Source: a virus
Strand: one strand, 5' to 3'
Length of the DNA stretch: 39,400 nucleotides
IMG/VR virus record: IMGVR_UViG_3300046824_000015
Location: 1 to 39,400 of that record
Each line of letters starts with the position of its first letter. Positions within the stretch are counted from its first letter, which is position 1. Shown here one piece after another: positions 21,342 to 29,678 of the stretch. The translations under genes and the position numbers were made by a program. The notes beneath the pieces were generated by a model. The model was given only the letters and a program-made list of their open reading frames with translations, was not told the DNA's origin and made no database searches.

Positions 21342-22351
21342 GTTTACTTATGCCAGAGACCGACCAGATCGAAGAATCCGGCTCCCTCGCGGACCACGAA
21401 GCGCAATTTCTGCCGAAGCGTGGACAGGAGCCGGTTTCACCGCCCGCTGTCAGCGAACCAGAGGCGAAGCCACAGCCGGCCGTCACTGACCACTCCGAAG
21501 AGGCTGACGAGGCGCTCGCGGCGACGATTGACCCGTCCTTGGCCCTCCCCAAGCCGAAAGAGAAGCATCGGGCCGAGAAGGACAAGGCGCGGGCGCAGGA
21601 TGTCCCACGGATCAAGGAACTGACGCGCCAACTGAAAGAGGCGCAGGAGAAGCTGGCTGCAGCCACAAAGGCGCCTGCTGCCCAGCCGGACGCCATGCCG
21701 GTCGTGGCACCCCCCGCGCCGGTGCGGGCTGCAGCTAGCCCCGTGGGCGAGAAGTTCAGCTATCCGACGTATGACGCGGCGGTGGCGCAGAATCCCAATC
21801 TGACGTGGGATGACTGGAACGACGCGAAGGCGGAAGCCCGCATTGACTGGCGGGAGGCGCGAGCCGCCCAGACCTATCAGCAGACCTATCGGGAGCAGCA
21901 GGAGACGCAGGCGCGGCAGGGTGAGTTGAATACGTTCTTCCAGCGCCGGGATAGCTATCTCCAGCAGCATCCTGATCGGGTGACGGCCTTTCAGACCGAC
22001 CGACTGGCGCAGATGCCGGCGACACCCATCATCGAACGGCTGTTGAAAATCTCCGACAACGGCCCGGATCTTGTGTATACTCTGCAGCAACGCCCAGACT
22101 TGCTTGCGGGTTTGGTGCTCTTCACTGATGGGAAGCCTGCCAGTGAAGGCTACGTGGCTTTGGCCACGCAATGGCTTCAATCTCAGCTTGTGACCGGGAA
22201 CACCGCAGCGGTCCCTGCTGTCTCCACGCGTCAGCCTCCTAGGCCGCCCACTGCGGTGCGGACGGGGCCACTGAAGACCGGACAAGAACCACCGGGCGAT
22301 GGGGCGTCGTTGGCAGATCACGAAGCCTTCTATAACGCTCGGCGGCGCTAG
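21338..22351 (+). CDS. Scaffold protein (337 aa)
   Basis: GTG 21338 overlaps the portal stop and has AAGGGG upstream; ATG 21350 is the alternative. The protein is highly charged and mostly helical (PKEKHRAEKDKARAQDVPRI, then LTRQLKEAQEKLAAATK) with a Pro/Ala linker. A middle helix-rich domain follows (YDAAVAQNPNLTWDDW and similar). It sits between portal and coat genes, the fixed position of scaffolds. It would guide coat assembly and leave before packaging. The motif SLADHEAxF occurs at both ends (SLADHEAQF near the start, SLADHEAFY at the end). The repetition is unexplained. Confidence 0.75.
   Translation: MSLLMPETDQIEESGSLADHEAQFLPKRGQEPVSPPAVSEPEAKPQPAVTDHSEEADEALAATIDPSLALPKPKEKHRAEKDKARAQDVPRIKELTRQLKEAQEKLAAATKAPAAQPDAMPVVAPPAPVRAAASPVGEKFSYPTYDAAVAQNPNLTWDDWNDAKAEARIDWREARAAQTYQQTYREQQETQARQGELNTFFQRRDSYLQQHPDRVTAFQTDRLAQMPATPIIERLLKISDNGPDLVYTLQQRPDLLAGLVLFTDGKPASEGYVALATQWLQSQLVTGNTAAVPAVSTRQPPRPPTAVRTGPLKTGQEPPGDGASLADHEAFYNARRR
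22073..22082 (+). promoter_or_regulatory. Late-promoter-like element, copy 3 (inside scaffold gene)
   Basis: GTGTATACTC matches copies 1 and 2 over ten bases. TATACT at 22076-22081 has a CCGACA box 17 bases upstream (22053-22058). It lies 292 bases before the coat gene and could boost coat expression. It is within coding sequence, so chance remains possible. Confidence 0.35.
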
Positions 22352-22359
22352 ACGGTCTT

Positions 22360-22373
22360 CCCCCTGAAGGGGG
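22360..22373 (+). promoter_or_regulatory. Hairpin over the coat-protein ribosome site
   Basis: CCCCC, loop TGAA, GGGGG form a perfect five-pair G-C stem immediately before the coat start. The right arm contains the AAGGGGG ribosome site. It has no U-run, so it is not a terminator. It may regulate translation or protect the mRNA 5' end. Confidence 0.5.
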
Positions 22374-23609
22374 TTGGCCTTGAATACGTTTATCAGTCCG
22401 ACATGGGTCACGAAAGATGTGGCCGTCAACTTCAAGAACTCGCTGAAGTTCCTCGCGCAGTTTGACCGCACCTGGGACTCGAGCTGGGAGAACAAGCCGC
22501 AGGGCGCCCAGATCGGCTACACGACACAGGTCCGCATTCAACAGCGGTGGCAGGTCTCGGAAGGTCAGGCGCTCGTGCAACAGCCGATCTTCAACCAGAC
22601 CGTGCCGCTGACCATCAACCACCAGTTCCAGATCGGCATGGGCTGGAGCTCGGCGGATGATGCCCTCTTGGTCGAAGAGGTGCAGACCCGCTACACGAAG
22701 CCTGCGGGACGCGCCCAAGCCTCCAACTGGGATGCAGTCGCCGGACGCGAAGTCTACAAGTCGGTCTACTTCAGCAAAGGCACCCCGGGCACGGCCCTGA
22801 CCTCGAATCAGAGCTGGACCGATGCGGTGGCGCTGCTCGACAACGTGGCGGTGCCGGATGACGACCTCTGTGCCGTCATTGACCCGCTGACGCGCAGCAA
22901 CCTCCTGAATGCGAACTTCGCGCTGTTCCAGCCCAAGAACGACTACTTCAAGACGGGGCAGTTCGCGGATGAGGCGCTCGGGATTTCGGCGTGGTATACG
23001 GACCCGCTGATGCCGACGCACACCACGGGCACGTTCACCACGGCAACCCCGATCACCACGGCCGGCGCCCAGACGGGCTCGAGCCTGACGGTGTCGGGCA
23101 TGGGCACGTATGCCCTGAAGGCGGGCGACGTGTTCAAGTTCGCCAGCGGGACGGCCGTCAATGCGGTCAACCCCGTGGCCTACACCGACACCGGCATCGC
23201 CCAGCAGTTCGTGCTGACGGCGGATGTCTCGGGCACCACGACGGCGACGCTCAGCATCTCCCCGCCCATCATCACCTCGGGACCGCTGCAGACCGTGACG
23301 GCGTCGGCCGATAACGGCGCGGCGCTGCTCTTCCAGGGCGCGACGGGGATTGCCTCGGCCACGCTGGCCGCCACGGCCTCCAGACAGTCGTTTGTGTTCA
23401 ATCAGGCGGCGTTCGCCTTCGTGATGGCGGATCTGCCGGAGCGCCTGCCCGGTGCGATGGCCAAGCGAGTCAACAGCGCGGAAGAGAAGCTGTCGATGCG
23501 CTGGGTCGAGCAATACAACATCCAGACGGACCAGTTGCCCAGCAGAGTTGACACTATCGGCGGTGTCGGCGTGATTCTGCCTTACTTTGCCGTCCGGATG
23601 TGGAGCTAA
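22374..23609 (+). CDS. Major capsid (coat) protein, P22-like with insertion domain (411 aa)
   Basis: The start is TTG 22374 (giving MALN, as in P22 coat) or TTG 22380, which has the better distance to the Shine-Dalgarno. The HK97-type body is visible: N-arm (TFISPTWVTKDVAVNF), extended hairpin (GYTTQVRIQQRWQVSEGQAL) and long helix with DAVAGREVYKSV. An Ig-like insertion of ~85 residues (~235-320; SSLTVSGMGTYALKAGDVFK and LTADVSGTTTATLSI) corresponds to the I-domain of P22 coat. The C-terminal A-domain part (FAFVMADLPERLPGAM) and end strand follow. It forms the icosahedral shell. Confidence 0.9.
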   Translation: MALNTFISPTWVTKDVAVNFKNSLKFLAQFDRTWDSSWENKPQGAQIGYTTQVRIQQRWQVSEGQALVQQPIFNQTVPLTINHQFQIGMGWSSADDALLVEEVQTRYTKPAGRAQASNWDAVAGREVYKSVYFSKGTPGTALTSNQSWTDAVALLDNVAVPDDDLCAVIDPLTRSNLLNANFALFQPKNDYFKTGQFADEALGISAWYTDPLMPTHTTGTFTTATPITTAGAQTGSSLTVSGMGTYALKAGDVFKFASGTAVNAVNPVAYTDTGIAQQFVLTADVSGTTTATLSISPPIITSGPLQTVTASADNGAALLFQGATGIASATLAATASRQSFVFNQAAFAFVMADLPERLPGAMAKRVNSAEEKLSMRWVEQYNIQTDQLPSRVDTIGGVGVILPYFAVRMWS

Positions 23610-23612
23610 CCC

Positions 23613-24263
23613 ATGGCCTTTACCACCACGACACTCACGGCGGCGATGGCGGAAACGGACACGGCGATCAAGATCACGGCAGCGACCGGCTTTGTGGCCG
23701 GCGATTACGTGAAGATTGACGACGAGTTCATGCAGATCATCTCGGGCTACAACGGCACGGATCTGACCGTCAAGGTGCTCCGCGCACAAAACGGCACGAC
23801 GCGCACGGCGCATGCCATTAAGGCCAACGTGGTCACGGCGCCGGTCAGTCAGACGGCGGTCTCGGATTGGACCGGACCCAATGCGGCGGTCACGACGAGC
23901 TATGCGCTCGCGGCCCGTCGGCGCAAGGTCATCTCCTACGGGGCGGCAGGGGCGATTGCCCTGCCGAACGCGGGAGAGGATGTCCTGGCGATCATCAACG
24001 GCACGGTGGCGTTTGCGATGACCCTGGCGAATCCGACCGCCGACATGGACGGCTCGGAGCTGCTCGTGGCGAGCAACGGCAAGGCGGCGCACACGGTGAC
24101 GTATTCGGCGGGCCTCGGCAACGCGGGCGCCGGCTACACGGTGGCGACGTTCACCACGGGCGCCCAGCAGACGCTGGCGCTGATTGCCATCAACAGCATC
24201 TGGCAGCAACGCCAGTCGCAGTTCAGCGGCACCTTGACGGCGATCCAGATCGCGTTGGCGTAG
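23613..24263 (+). CDS. Head-associated structural protein (216 aa)
   Basis: ATG follows the coat gene by 3 bases. The first ~80 residues form a small beta domain (AIKITAATGFVAGDYVKIDD, then FMQIISGYNGTDLTVKVLRA) of a type common in phage baseplate/decoration proteins. The second half is Ala/Gly/Thr-rich with strand patterns (TLANPTADMDGSELLVASNG). It may decorate the capsid or join it to the tail. A terminator-like hairpin follows. Confidence 0.6.
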   Translation: MAFTTTTLTAAMAETDTAIKITAATGFVAGDYVKIDDEFMQIISGYNGTDLTVKVLRAQNGTTRTAHAIKANVVTAPVSQTAVSDWTGPNAAVTTSYALAARRRKVISYGAAGAIALPNAGEDVLAIINGTVAFAMTLANPTADMDGSELLVASNGKAAHTVTYSAGLGNAGAGYTVATFTTGAQQTLALIAINSIWQQRQSQFSGTLTAIQIALA

Positions 24264-24270
24264 GCTCGTC

Positions 24271-24314
24271 GGCGCGGGGCTGGTGACGGAGAAGTCACGG
24301 CCTCGCGCCTTTCT
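24271..24314 (+). terminator. Terminator-like hairpin after head genes
   Basis: GGCGCGGGGCTGGTGAC (24271-24287) pairs with GTCACGGCCTCGCGCC (24294-24309), with one bulge and two wobble pairs and a GGAGAA loop. TTTCT follows. The stem is strong; the U-run is short, so termination may be partial. It is the main feature of the 64-base gap 24264-24327. Confidence 0.6.
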
Positions 24315-24327
24315 CTGAAGGAGCGAC

Positions 24328-24876
24328 ATGGCAGAACCAGTTCTCACGCAGGCTCGTCCGACCGGGCATCGCAGCGCCATTGGCGGCATTCGCTATTCGC
24401 CCGCCTCGCAGCACTCGGAAGAGTTGGCGAAGTGGGAGACCAAGCCCTTGGCGGATGGCTCCGTGACGCAGGAGATGATTGACGCGGCGCGGTATGCCGG
24501 CGTGCATCACGGCGCGTTTGAGCATCAGGAATACCCGAAGGCGATGCTGCTCTACGGGCAGACGCCGAACGGAATCCAGCAGATCGACAACCAGACGGCG
24601 CACTCCGAAGTCGAAGAGCGCAACCTCATGTCTCGCGGCTTCCGCATGCGGGCGGATGAGGCGATGGCCTACGTCACGAAGCAGAACGACGAGATGGCGG
24701 CGCTGGCGGCGAATCGTGAGTATCAGGACCGGCGCATGTCGGCCACGGCTCGAGCGGAAGCGGAGCGGATTGATCTGAGCACGGCGCGGCATCTCGCGGA
24801 GATTCCGGCTGAGCGTGTGGCCCCCAAGAAACGCGGACGCAAACCCAAGGCGGCACCCGCCGTCACGGAGGGATAG
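24328..24876 (+). CDS. Putative structural/neck protein (182 aa)
   Basis: ATG 24328 has an AAGGAG Shine-Dalgarno just after the terminator-like hairpin. The protein is helical and charged (SEELAKWETKPLADGSVTQE, then MRADEAMAYVTKQNDEMAAL), and ends in a strongly basic tail (APKKRGRKPKAAP) that may bind DNA. No family is recognised. It lies between coat-region and adaptor genes, where such proteins are often virion parts. Confidence 0.5.
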   Translation: MAEPVLTQARPTGHRSAIGGIRYSPASQHSEELAKWETKPLADGSVTQEMIDAARYAGVHHGAFEHQEYPKAMLLYGQTPNGIQQIDNQTAHSEVEERNLMSRGFRMRADEAMAYVTKQNDEMAALAANREYQDRRMSATARAEAERIDLSTARHLAEIPAERVAPKKRGRKPKAAPAVTEG

Positions 24877-24878
24877 AG

Positions 24879-25520
24879 ATGGCACCTTCTGCTGGCGGGG
24901 CGTTTGACCCGCACAACGACTACAAGCTGAGCGGGACGTGGGACTTCAGCACGGCCACGATTGTGCCGTCTGGGGTCAATCTCGGGGTGAACTATGGCAC
25001 GCCTGGCACGGGTGTCACGGCGGTCGAAGGGGGCAACAACCTCTACCACCAGACCGTCCTGACCCTGACCAACGTGGCCATGACCATCACCGACTTGCAC
25101 TTCGGGGGCGGGTCGAAGATTTACACCTTCCCGCTGGGGCATATCACGCTGCTTGATGGCACCTGTTCCGTGACGGAAACCACCACGTCCACGCTGGCCT
25201 CCACGCTGAAGGCCAGTAAGACCCTGAGCGTCGGCGTGGGGTCGGTGCAGACCACGACGCAGGACAGCGGCACGCTGGCGACGACGCAGCAGGACATCGT
25301 GAATGCCTTTGCGGCCACGTCCTGCGCGACGATCAATCTGCCCAATACGGCCGCGACGGGCAAAGTCACGGCGACGACCACGATCCGCCTGGACGGCTCG
25401 AGCACGGCCAGCCCGGTCTATCTGAACTGCGGGGTCGTGACGAACACGGACATCGACGGGGACGCCACGACGCTCTGGAATGGCACCGTCACGCTGACCT
25501 GGGTTTACGCAGGCGCTTAA
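24879..25520 (+). CDS. Putative virion decoration protein (213 aa)
   Basis: ATG lies 2 bases after the previous stop. It is Thr/Gly/Ser-rich with beta strands and no charge clusters (WDFSTATIVPSGVNLGV, then TVLTLTNVAMTITDLHFGG). It is probably a beta-sandwich surface protein. The family matches proteins that follow coat genes in podophages, but no firm name is available. Confidence 0.5.
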   Translation: MAPSAGGAFDPHNDYKLSGTWDFSTATIVPSGVNLGVNYGTPGTGVTAVEGGNNLYHQTVLTLTNVAMTITDLHFGGGSKIYTFPLGHITLLDGTCSVTETTTSTLASTLKASKTLSVGVGSVQTTTQDSGTLATTQQDIVNAFAATSCATINLPNTAATGKVTATTTIRLDGSSTASPVYLNCGVVTNTDIDGDATTLWNGTVTLTWVYAGA

Positions 25521-25523
25521 GCG

Positions 25524-26513
25524 ATGAGCGTCACGGCGCTGGCGCTGATTACTGACGCGTTCATGGACCTGGGCATCGCTGGCCAAGGTGACACGCCATC
25601 GCCCTTTGAGGTGCAATTTGCGCTTCGCATCCTGAATCGGATGGTCAGCACCTGGCAAACCCAGTCGCTGACCGTCACGGCGATCCAGCGCGTGCTCTTT
25701 CCCCTGATTGCGAATAAGCAGACCTACACCATCGGGCCGGGAGCCGATCTGGACATCCCGCGCCCCGTGCGGTTGTCTGGGGCTGGTCTACTGCTCGCCG
25801 GCCTCGGCTCTGCCGTCAGCATCACCTCGATCACCTCCAGCGGCTTCGTGGCGACGGTCACGCAGACGACGCATGGTTATATCGTCGGGGATGAAGTGTT
25901 CATCGACGGGGCGACGCAGACCAGCTACAACGGGGTGCAAACGGTCGAATCGGTGCCCACGTCAGGCACGTGGACCTTTATCCTCGATGACGTAGCGGTG
26001 AGTCCGGCGACGGGCACGAAGACTGCGGCGAAGGTGCTGGCGTCAGGGGTGGAGATTCCCCGGGCGCTCTACACCGATGACGGCTACGAGGCGATCCAGA
26101 TCAAGCGCCTGAGCAATAGCCTCTTTACCGGGGTGTATTACAACGCGACGGCCAGCCCGTTTGGACAGGTGGTGCTGTGGCCGATTCCCGACAACGCGAA
26201 CAACCAGCTCGTGCTCTATGTGCCGCAAGTCTTCGGCTCGTTTGCGAGTTTGAGTGCTACTTACAGTTGGCCCGATACGCCGGGGTATCAAGAGGCGCTG
26301 ATCTACAACCTTGAAAAGCGTATCGCCTTGACCTCATCCTTCGCCGTGCCGCAAGAGGTTGTGCCTGGGATTCGCGTGCTGGCTTCTGAATCACTGGCGG
26401 CGATCAAGCGCCAGAACTACAAGCTGTCCGATATGCCGATGGATCCGGCGCTCACGCGGTCCTACGGTGGCGGCTACAACATCAACACCGGAACCGGTGG
26501 AGGACAACCGTAA
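25524..26513 (+). CDS. P22 gp4-like head-to-tail adaptor with insertion domain (329 aa)
   Basis: The N-terminal helices (ALALITDAFMDLGIAGQGDT, then FALRILNRMVSTWQTQ) and the C-terminal part (YQEALIYNLEKRIALT, then LASESLAAIKRQN) match gp4-type adaptors that bind under the portal. The core has the typical YTIGPGADLDIPRPVRL. Between ~95 and ~175 lies an extra beta domain (TQTTHGYIVGDEVFIDGATQ, then YNGVQTVESVPTSGTWTF), which is known from other phage tail proteins but not part of the usual 150-170 residue gp4. The large size is explained by this insertion. Confidence 0.8.
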   Translation: MSVTALALITDAFMDLGIAGQGDTPSPFEVQFALRILNRMVSTWQTQSLTVTAIQRVLFPLIANKQTYTIGPGADLDIPRPVRLSGAGLLLAGLGSAVSITSITSSGFVATVTQTTHGYIVGDEVFIDGATQTSYNGVQTVESVPTSGTWTFILDDVAVSPATGTKTAAKVLASGVEIPRALYTDDGYEAIQIKRLSNSLFTGVYYNATASPFGQVVLWPIPDNANNQLVLYVPQVFGSFASLSATYSWPDTPGYQEALIYNLEKRIALTSSFAVPQEVVPGIRVLASESLAAIKRQNYKLSDMPMDPALTRSYGGGYNINTGTGGGQP

Positions 26514-26870
26514 ATGGCAGCCACATCCGCGCCGATCTTAGATATGGCGCTTACGTTCAACGGCGATCAATCCACCAGCGGGGCGGTGGCGATGATTCCC
26601 GATTCGGTTCGTGGGCACTACACCGAGTTTACGATCTACATCCTCTTCAGTGCGGCATCGGCGGCGGGCGCGGTGCAGATTGAAACAGCCAGCGACTACA
26701 GCTACACCGGGACGTGGGCGGCGGTGGGGAGTCCGATCGCCTGGGCTGTGGCGACCTCGCAGAAATATGCCTCCGTCACGGGCGCCTTTGCGGCCTTGCG
26801 CCTGAAGATCAGCACCACCGTGACGAGCGGCACCGTGAGCGCGTGGATTGTGGCCTCATCGCCAGGATAA
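26514..26870 (+). CDS. Small beta-rich tail/neck protein (118 aa)
   Basis: ATG follows the adaptor stop directly. Beta-sandwich pattern with ILDMALTFNGDQSTSGAVAM and VQIETASDYSYTGTWAAVG. Position after the adaptor suits a small completion or decoration protein. Not recognised further. Confidence 0.5.
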   Translation: MAATSAPILDMALTFNGDQSTSGAVAMIPDSVRGHYTEFTIYILFSAASAAGAVQIETASDYSYTGTWAAVGSPIAWAVATSQKYASVTGAFAALRLKISTTVTSGTVSAWIVASSPG

Positions 26871-26879
26871 GGGAGACGC

Positions 26880-27155
26880 ATGGACATCACTGATCTACTC
26901 AAGGCCGTGGCGAGCGCGGTCGAAGACACGAAAGCCAAGGAAGCCTACACGCTGGAGGCCAGCCGGCATCTGGTCGAAGTGACCGCAGCCGCCAAAGCCG
27001 AGTATGACGCGGCGGTGGGCGCAGCCCAGTCGGCGTATGACGAGGCGAACGCGGCCTATACCGATGCCCGCGTGGCGGGTCAGCGGTTGAAGGATCAGGC
27101 CAACGAAGCCCTTGGCGGGTTGTTCTCGGCGGATCCGCGTGTGCGGATGGGCTAG
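26880..27155 (+). CDS. Ala-rich coiled-coil protein (91 aa)
   Basis: AGGGAG precedes ATG 26880. Nearly pure helix with Ala-rich heptads (VEVTAAAKAEYDAAVGAA, then AYDEANAAYTDARVAGQRL). Such proteins often bridge or chaperone tail subunits. It overlaps the next GTG by one base. Confidence 0.5.
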   Translation: MDITDLLKAVASAVEDTKAKEAYTLEASRHLVEVTAAAKAEYDAAVGAAQSAYDEANAAYTDARVAGQRLKDQANEALGGLFSADPRVRMG

Positions 27156-27532
27156 TGAGCTTCCGGCCGAACAGCGGCGGCGGACACTACAACGATTCCA
27201 CGGTCATTTATGACAATGGAAACAAGCTCACGATCAAGAAGATTCCCGTGGCGGTCAGCGCCAGTGGGACGCTCGTGGCGGCGGTGGTGGGGTGCCAGAT
27301 TCGGGTCATTGCGTTCGCGCTGACCTCGAGCGGCACGGTCAATGTGAAGTTTCAGAGCCATACGACGGGCGATCTGACGGGCTTGTTTTACGAGATTGCG
27401 AACACCGGCTTCGTGCTCTCCCCGAATACGTGGGGCTGGTTTGAGACCGTGGTCGGTGAGGCGTTGGATATTAGCCTCTCGGCGGGGATTCCGGTGGGTG
27501 GCGTGCTGACGTATGTGGAGGTGATTCCCTAA
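27155..27532 (+). CDS. Small beta-rich virion protein (125 aa)
   Basis: GTG start overlaps the TAG above. Strands alternate (VAVSASGTLVAAVVGCQIRV, then SGTVNVKFQSHTTGDLTGLF, then WGWFETVVGEALDISLSAG). The pattern matches a small jelly-roll-like family seen as phage tail/decoration proteins. It overlaps the next ATG by one base. Confidence 0.5.
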   Translation: MSFRPNSGGGHYNDSTVIYDNGNKLTIKKIPVAVSASGTLVAAVVGCQIRVIAFALTSSGTVNVKFQSHTTGDLTGLFYEIANTGFVLSPNTWGWFETVVGEALDISLSAGIPVGGVLTYVEVIP

Positions 27533-27864
27533 TGGCGATTACTGATGCCCTGCTCCAGCAAGCCTTGAGTGGGTCTCCGACGTTCAAGGCGCGGGTCAAG
27601 TCCGCGCTGGCGACGGTGGCGTGGCAGGTGCTGAATAATGGCGGCTCTTCGGCTAAGAGCATTGCCTATGCCCAAGCCGCCCTGCTGAATCTCGATGCCT
27701 ACGCGGGCCAAATCTCAGGCTGGCTCGTCACCCGCACGAACGTGACCGGCTCCAATCTCACGCTCTCGGCGGCGACGGGTGCGGCGGTGATCAATACGGA
27801 CGCCACGGACGCCGCGCTCCAGTCGCAGCTTTCGACGGATTGGGTCGCACTTGCGGGCGGCTAG
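27532..27864 (+). CDS. Small virion-region protein (110 aa)
   Basis: The first half is helical (DALLQQALSGSPTFKARVKS), the second beta-rich (VTRTNVTGSNLTLSAATGAA). It sits between two beta-rich virion proteins, but no family is recognised. Confidence 0.45.
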   Translation: MAITDALLQQALSGSPTFKARVKSALATVAWQVLNNGGSSAKSIAYAQAALLNLDAYAGQISGWLVTRTNVTGSNLTLSAATGAAVINTDATDAALQSQLSTDWVALAGG

Positions 27865-27866
27865 AC

Positions 27867-28976
27867 ATGCTGCATCTCCTGCTGTTCATGGCCTTCACCT
27901 ACTACAAGACCGTCACGATTGACCACACGCAGTGTGGGATCGTGGATTCCACGGATTTCCCTGTGGCGATCTGGGTCACGGATGCGGATCTGAAGACCGT
28001 GGCTAATGGCGGGAAGGTCCAGAACAGCAGCGGGTATGATATTCGGCCCTATAGTGACTCGGGACTGACGATTGCGTTGACCTATGAACTGGTGGCCTCG
28101 ACCTACGTGGCCACGACGGGCGCGGTCGAGATGCACGTCAAGATTCCCACGGTCTCGGCGAGCAGCGACACGCTCTTTTACCTGGCCTTCGGGGACAGCG
28201 GGATCTCGACTGATGGGAGTTCGACGGCGACGTGGAGCAACGGCTATACGCTCGTCGCGCATTTTGCTAACGGGTCGTCATTATCCCTTGCGGATTCGAG
28301 TGGCAACGGCTATACCGGCACCAATAACAGTGGCACGGCGACGGCTGGTCTCGTGGACGGGGCACTCGCGGTCACGGGGGGGACGAATGTGACGTTTCCC
28401 AGCACGCCCGTGGATACGATTCTGAACAATGGGGACTTCACGCTGAGTCTCTGGATCTATCCGACGACGTTACCCTCCACCGTCGGCGTCTTTGATACAT
28501 CGACCCGAGAACTCTCCATTTTTATCATCAGCAATAAAATCGGCTATGGGGGCATTGGCGGGAATCAGGGCTCATTGCCAGGGACCGTGACCTACAGCAC
28601 GGGAGCCTGGAACCTGCTGCAATGGACGCAGACCGCCAGCGGTGTCGTGACCACGATCTACTCGAATGCGTCCTTCGATTTTACGACGGCCTTTCCGGCG
28701 GCGGGCACGCGGAGTGAAACGTGGCACCTCGGGGATAATCCCTCTGGCGGTGGGACCGGATCGTGGGACGGCTCGTATGATGAACTGCGTCTTGCGACTG
28801 GCGCACGCTCCACAAGCTGGCTCGCCTGCGAATACAACAACGAGAAAACGAGTAGCACGTTCCTGACCTATGGGGCGCTGACGCCTGTGGGTGGGAGTAA
28901 CGATAACTTCGATTGGCTGCAACGACGCGCCGTGCCGTTGCCGAATTGGCGACCGACGTGGATCACCGTCCCTTAA
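27867..28976 (+). CDS. DUF2341 plus LamG-like adhesin (369 aa)
   Basis: ATG 27867 or 27888 may start; the domain begins at the second (AFTYYKTVTIDHTQC). Residues ~15-115 match DUF2341 (FPVAIWVTDADLKTVANGGK, then GYDIRPYSDSGL, then DTLFYLAFGDSG). Residues ~130-330 form a LamG/concanavalin-like jelly roll (HFANGSSLSLADSSGNGYTG, then FTLSLWIYPTTLP, then GSYDELRLATGARSTSW). Such pairs bind glycans or proteins. It may be a receptor-binding component. The C-terminal ~30 residues are a polar tail (WLQRRAVPLPNWRPTW). Confidence 0.7.
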   Translation: MLHLLLFMAFTYYKTVTIDHTQCGIVDSTDFPVAIWVTDADLKTVANGGKVQNSSGYDIRPYSDSGLTIALTYELVASTYVATTGAVEMHVKIPTVSASSDTLFYLAFGDSGISTDGSSTATWSNGYTLVAHFANGSSLSLADSSGNGYTGTNNSGTATAGLVDGALAVTGGTNVTFPSTPVDTILNNGDFTLSLWIYPTTLPSTVGVFDTSTRELSIFIISNKIGYGGIGGNQGSLPGTVTYSTGAWNLLQWTQTASGVVTTIYSNASFDFTTAFPAAGTRSETWHLGDNPSGGGTGSWDGSYDELRLATGARSTSWLACEYNNEKTSSTFLTYGALTPVGGSNDNFDWLQRRAVPLPNWRPTWITVP

Positions 28977-28988
28977 GGAGACAGACTG

Positions 28989-29456
28989 ATGAAGTATTCC
29001 TCATTCGGCAGCGCGGGCGCGGCGACGGCCACAGCGGCGTCCTCGGGCCTGAACGACCTCTATCAGCCGGCCGCCGCGCCTATGGGGTGTCCGACGATCT
29101 ACGCGTTCAACATCGGCCCCGCCGCGAACTCCGCGGATGAGACCTACGCCATCCAGTTGAAACGCTACAGCGGCACAGGGCCGACGTTCACGCAGGTGAC
29201 GCCCTCCCCGAACGATACCCCGGGTGTCGTGCCGGTGGCGAAGACGATTGCCGGCGTGGCGCAGACGGTCGCGCACGGCACGGCTGGCGTGATTCTCTTT
29301 CAGACGGGCTATCACATGCGGGCGGGCCTCGCGTGGACGGCTATCCCGGGTGGCGAATGGTTGGTCAACCTGTCGGTGAGCAACGCGATCCTCCTGGAAT
29401 ACACCTTCGCGCAGGGCTCGTCCGTGCAGAAGAGCACCGTCTTATTCTGGGAGTAA
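28989..29456 (+). CDS. Small beta-rich virion protein (155 aa)
   Basis: AAGGAG lies upstream of ATG 28989. The first 35 residues are Ala/Gly/Ser-rich and flexible. The rest has strand patterns (ETYAIQLKRYSGTGPTFTQV, then ILFQTGYHMRAGLAWTAIPG). It is likely exposed on the particle. No close family is known to me. Confidence 0.5.
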   Translation: MKYSSFGSAGAATATAASSGLNDLYQPAAAPMGCPTIYAFNIGPAANSADETYAIQLKRYSGTGPTFTQVTPSPNDTPGVVPVAKTIAGVAQTVAHGTAGVILFQTGYHMRAGLAWTAIPGGEWLVNLSVSNAILLEYTFAQGSSVQKSTVLFWE

Positions 29457-29459
29457 GCC

Positions 29460-29678
29460 GTGGGGAAAGAGAACCACGACCGGCTGGATAAGATCCAGCA
29501 CACGCACGAATACGGCGGCATGCTCTGCGGCTCGATGGGCTACATCGTGGCGCGTCTGCCTGACGGCTCGATTGATCGGGCGCCTCGGGTCGAAGACGGG
29601 GTGGTGGTGGAGATGGAGCCGAAATACTGCGCCCACGACTGCCCGACGCTGATTGCAGCCATCAAGGCATCAGCATGA
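29460..29678 (+). CDS. Hypothetical small protein (72 aa)
   Basis: It starts with GTG at 29460 and overlaps the next gene by ATGA. Polar with a late Cys pair (YCAHDC). It opens the block of enzyme and zinc genes. Not recognised. Confidence 0.4.
   Translation: MGKENHDRLDKIQHTHEYGGMLCGSMGYIVARLPDGSIDRAPRVEDGVVVEMEPKYCAHDCPTLIAAIKASA

Noticed and set aside
21437-22495. Minus-strand open frame of 352 residues across scaffold and coat start
   Set aside because: Shadow of the scaffold gene; no ribosome site or recognisable domain.
22239-24389. Open frame of 716 residues on the minus strand across the coat gene
   Set aside because: It is antisense to the clearly assigned coat and following genes and has an Arg-rich, low-complexity translation typical of GC-rich shadow frames.
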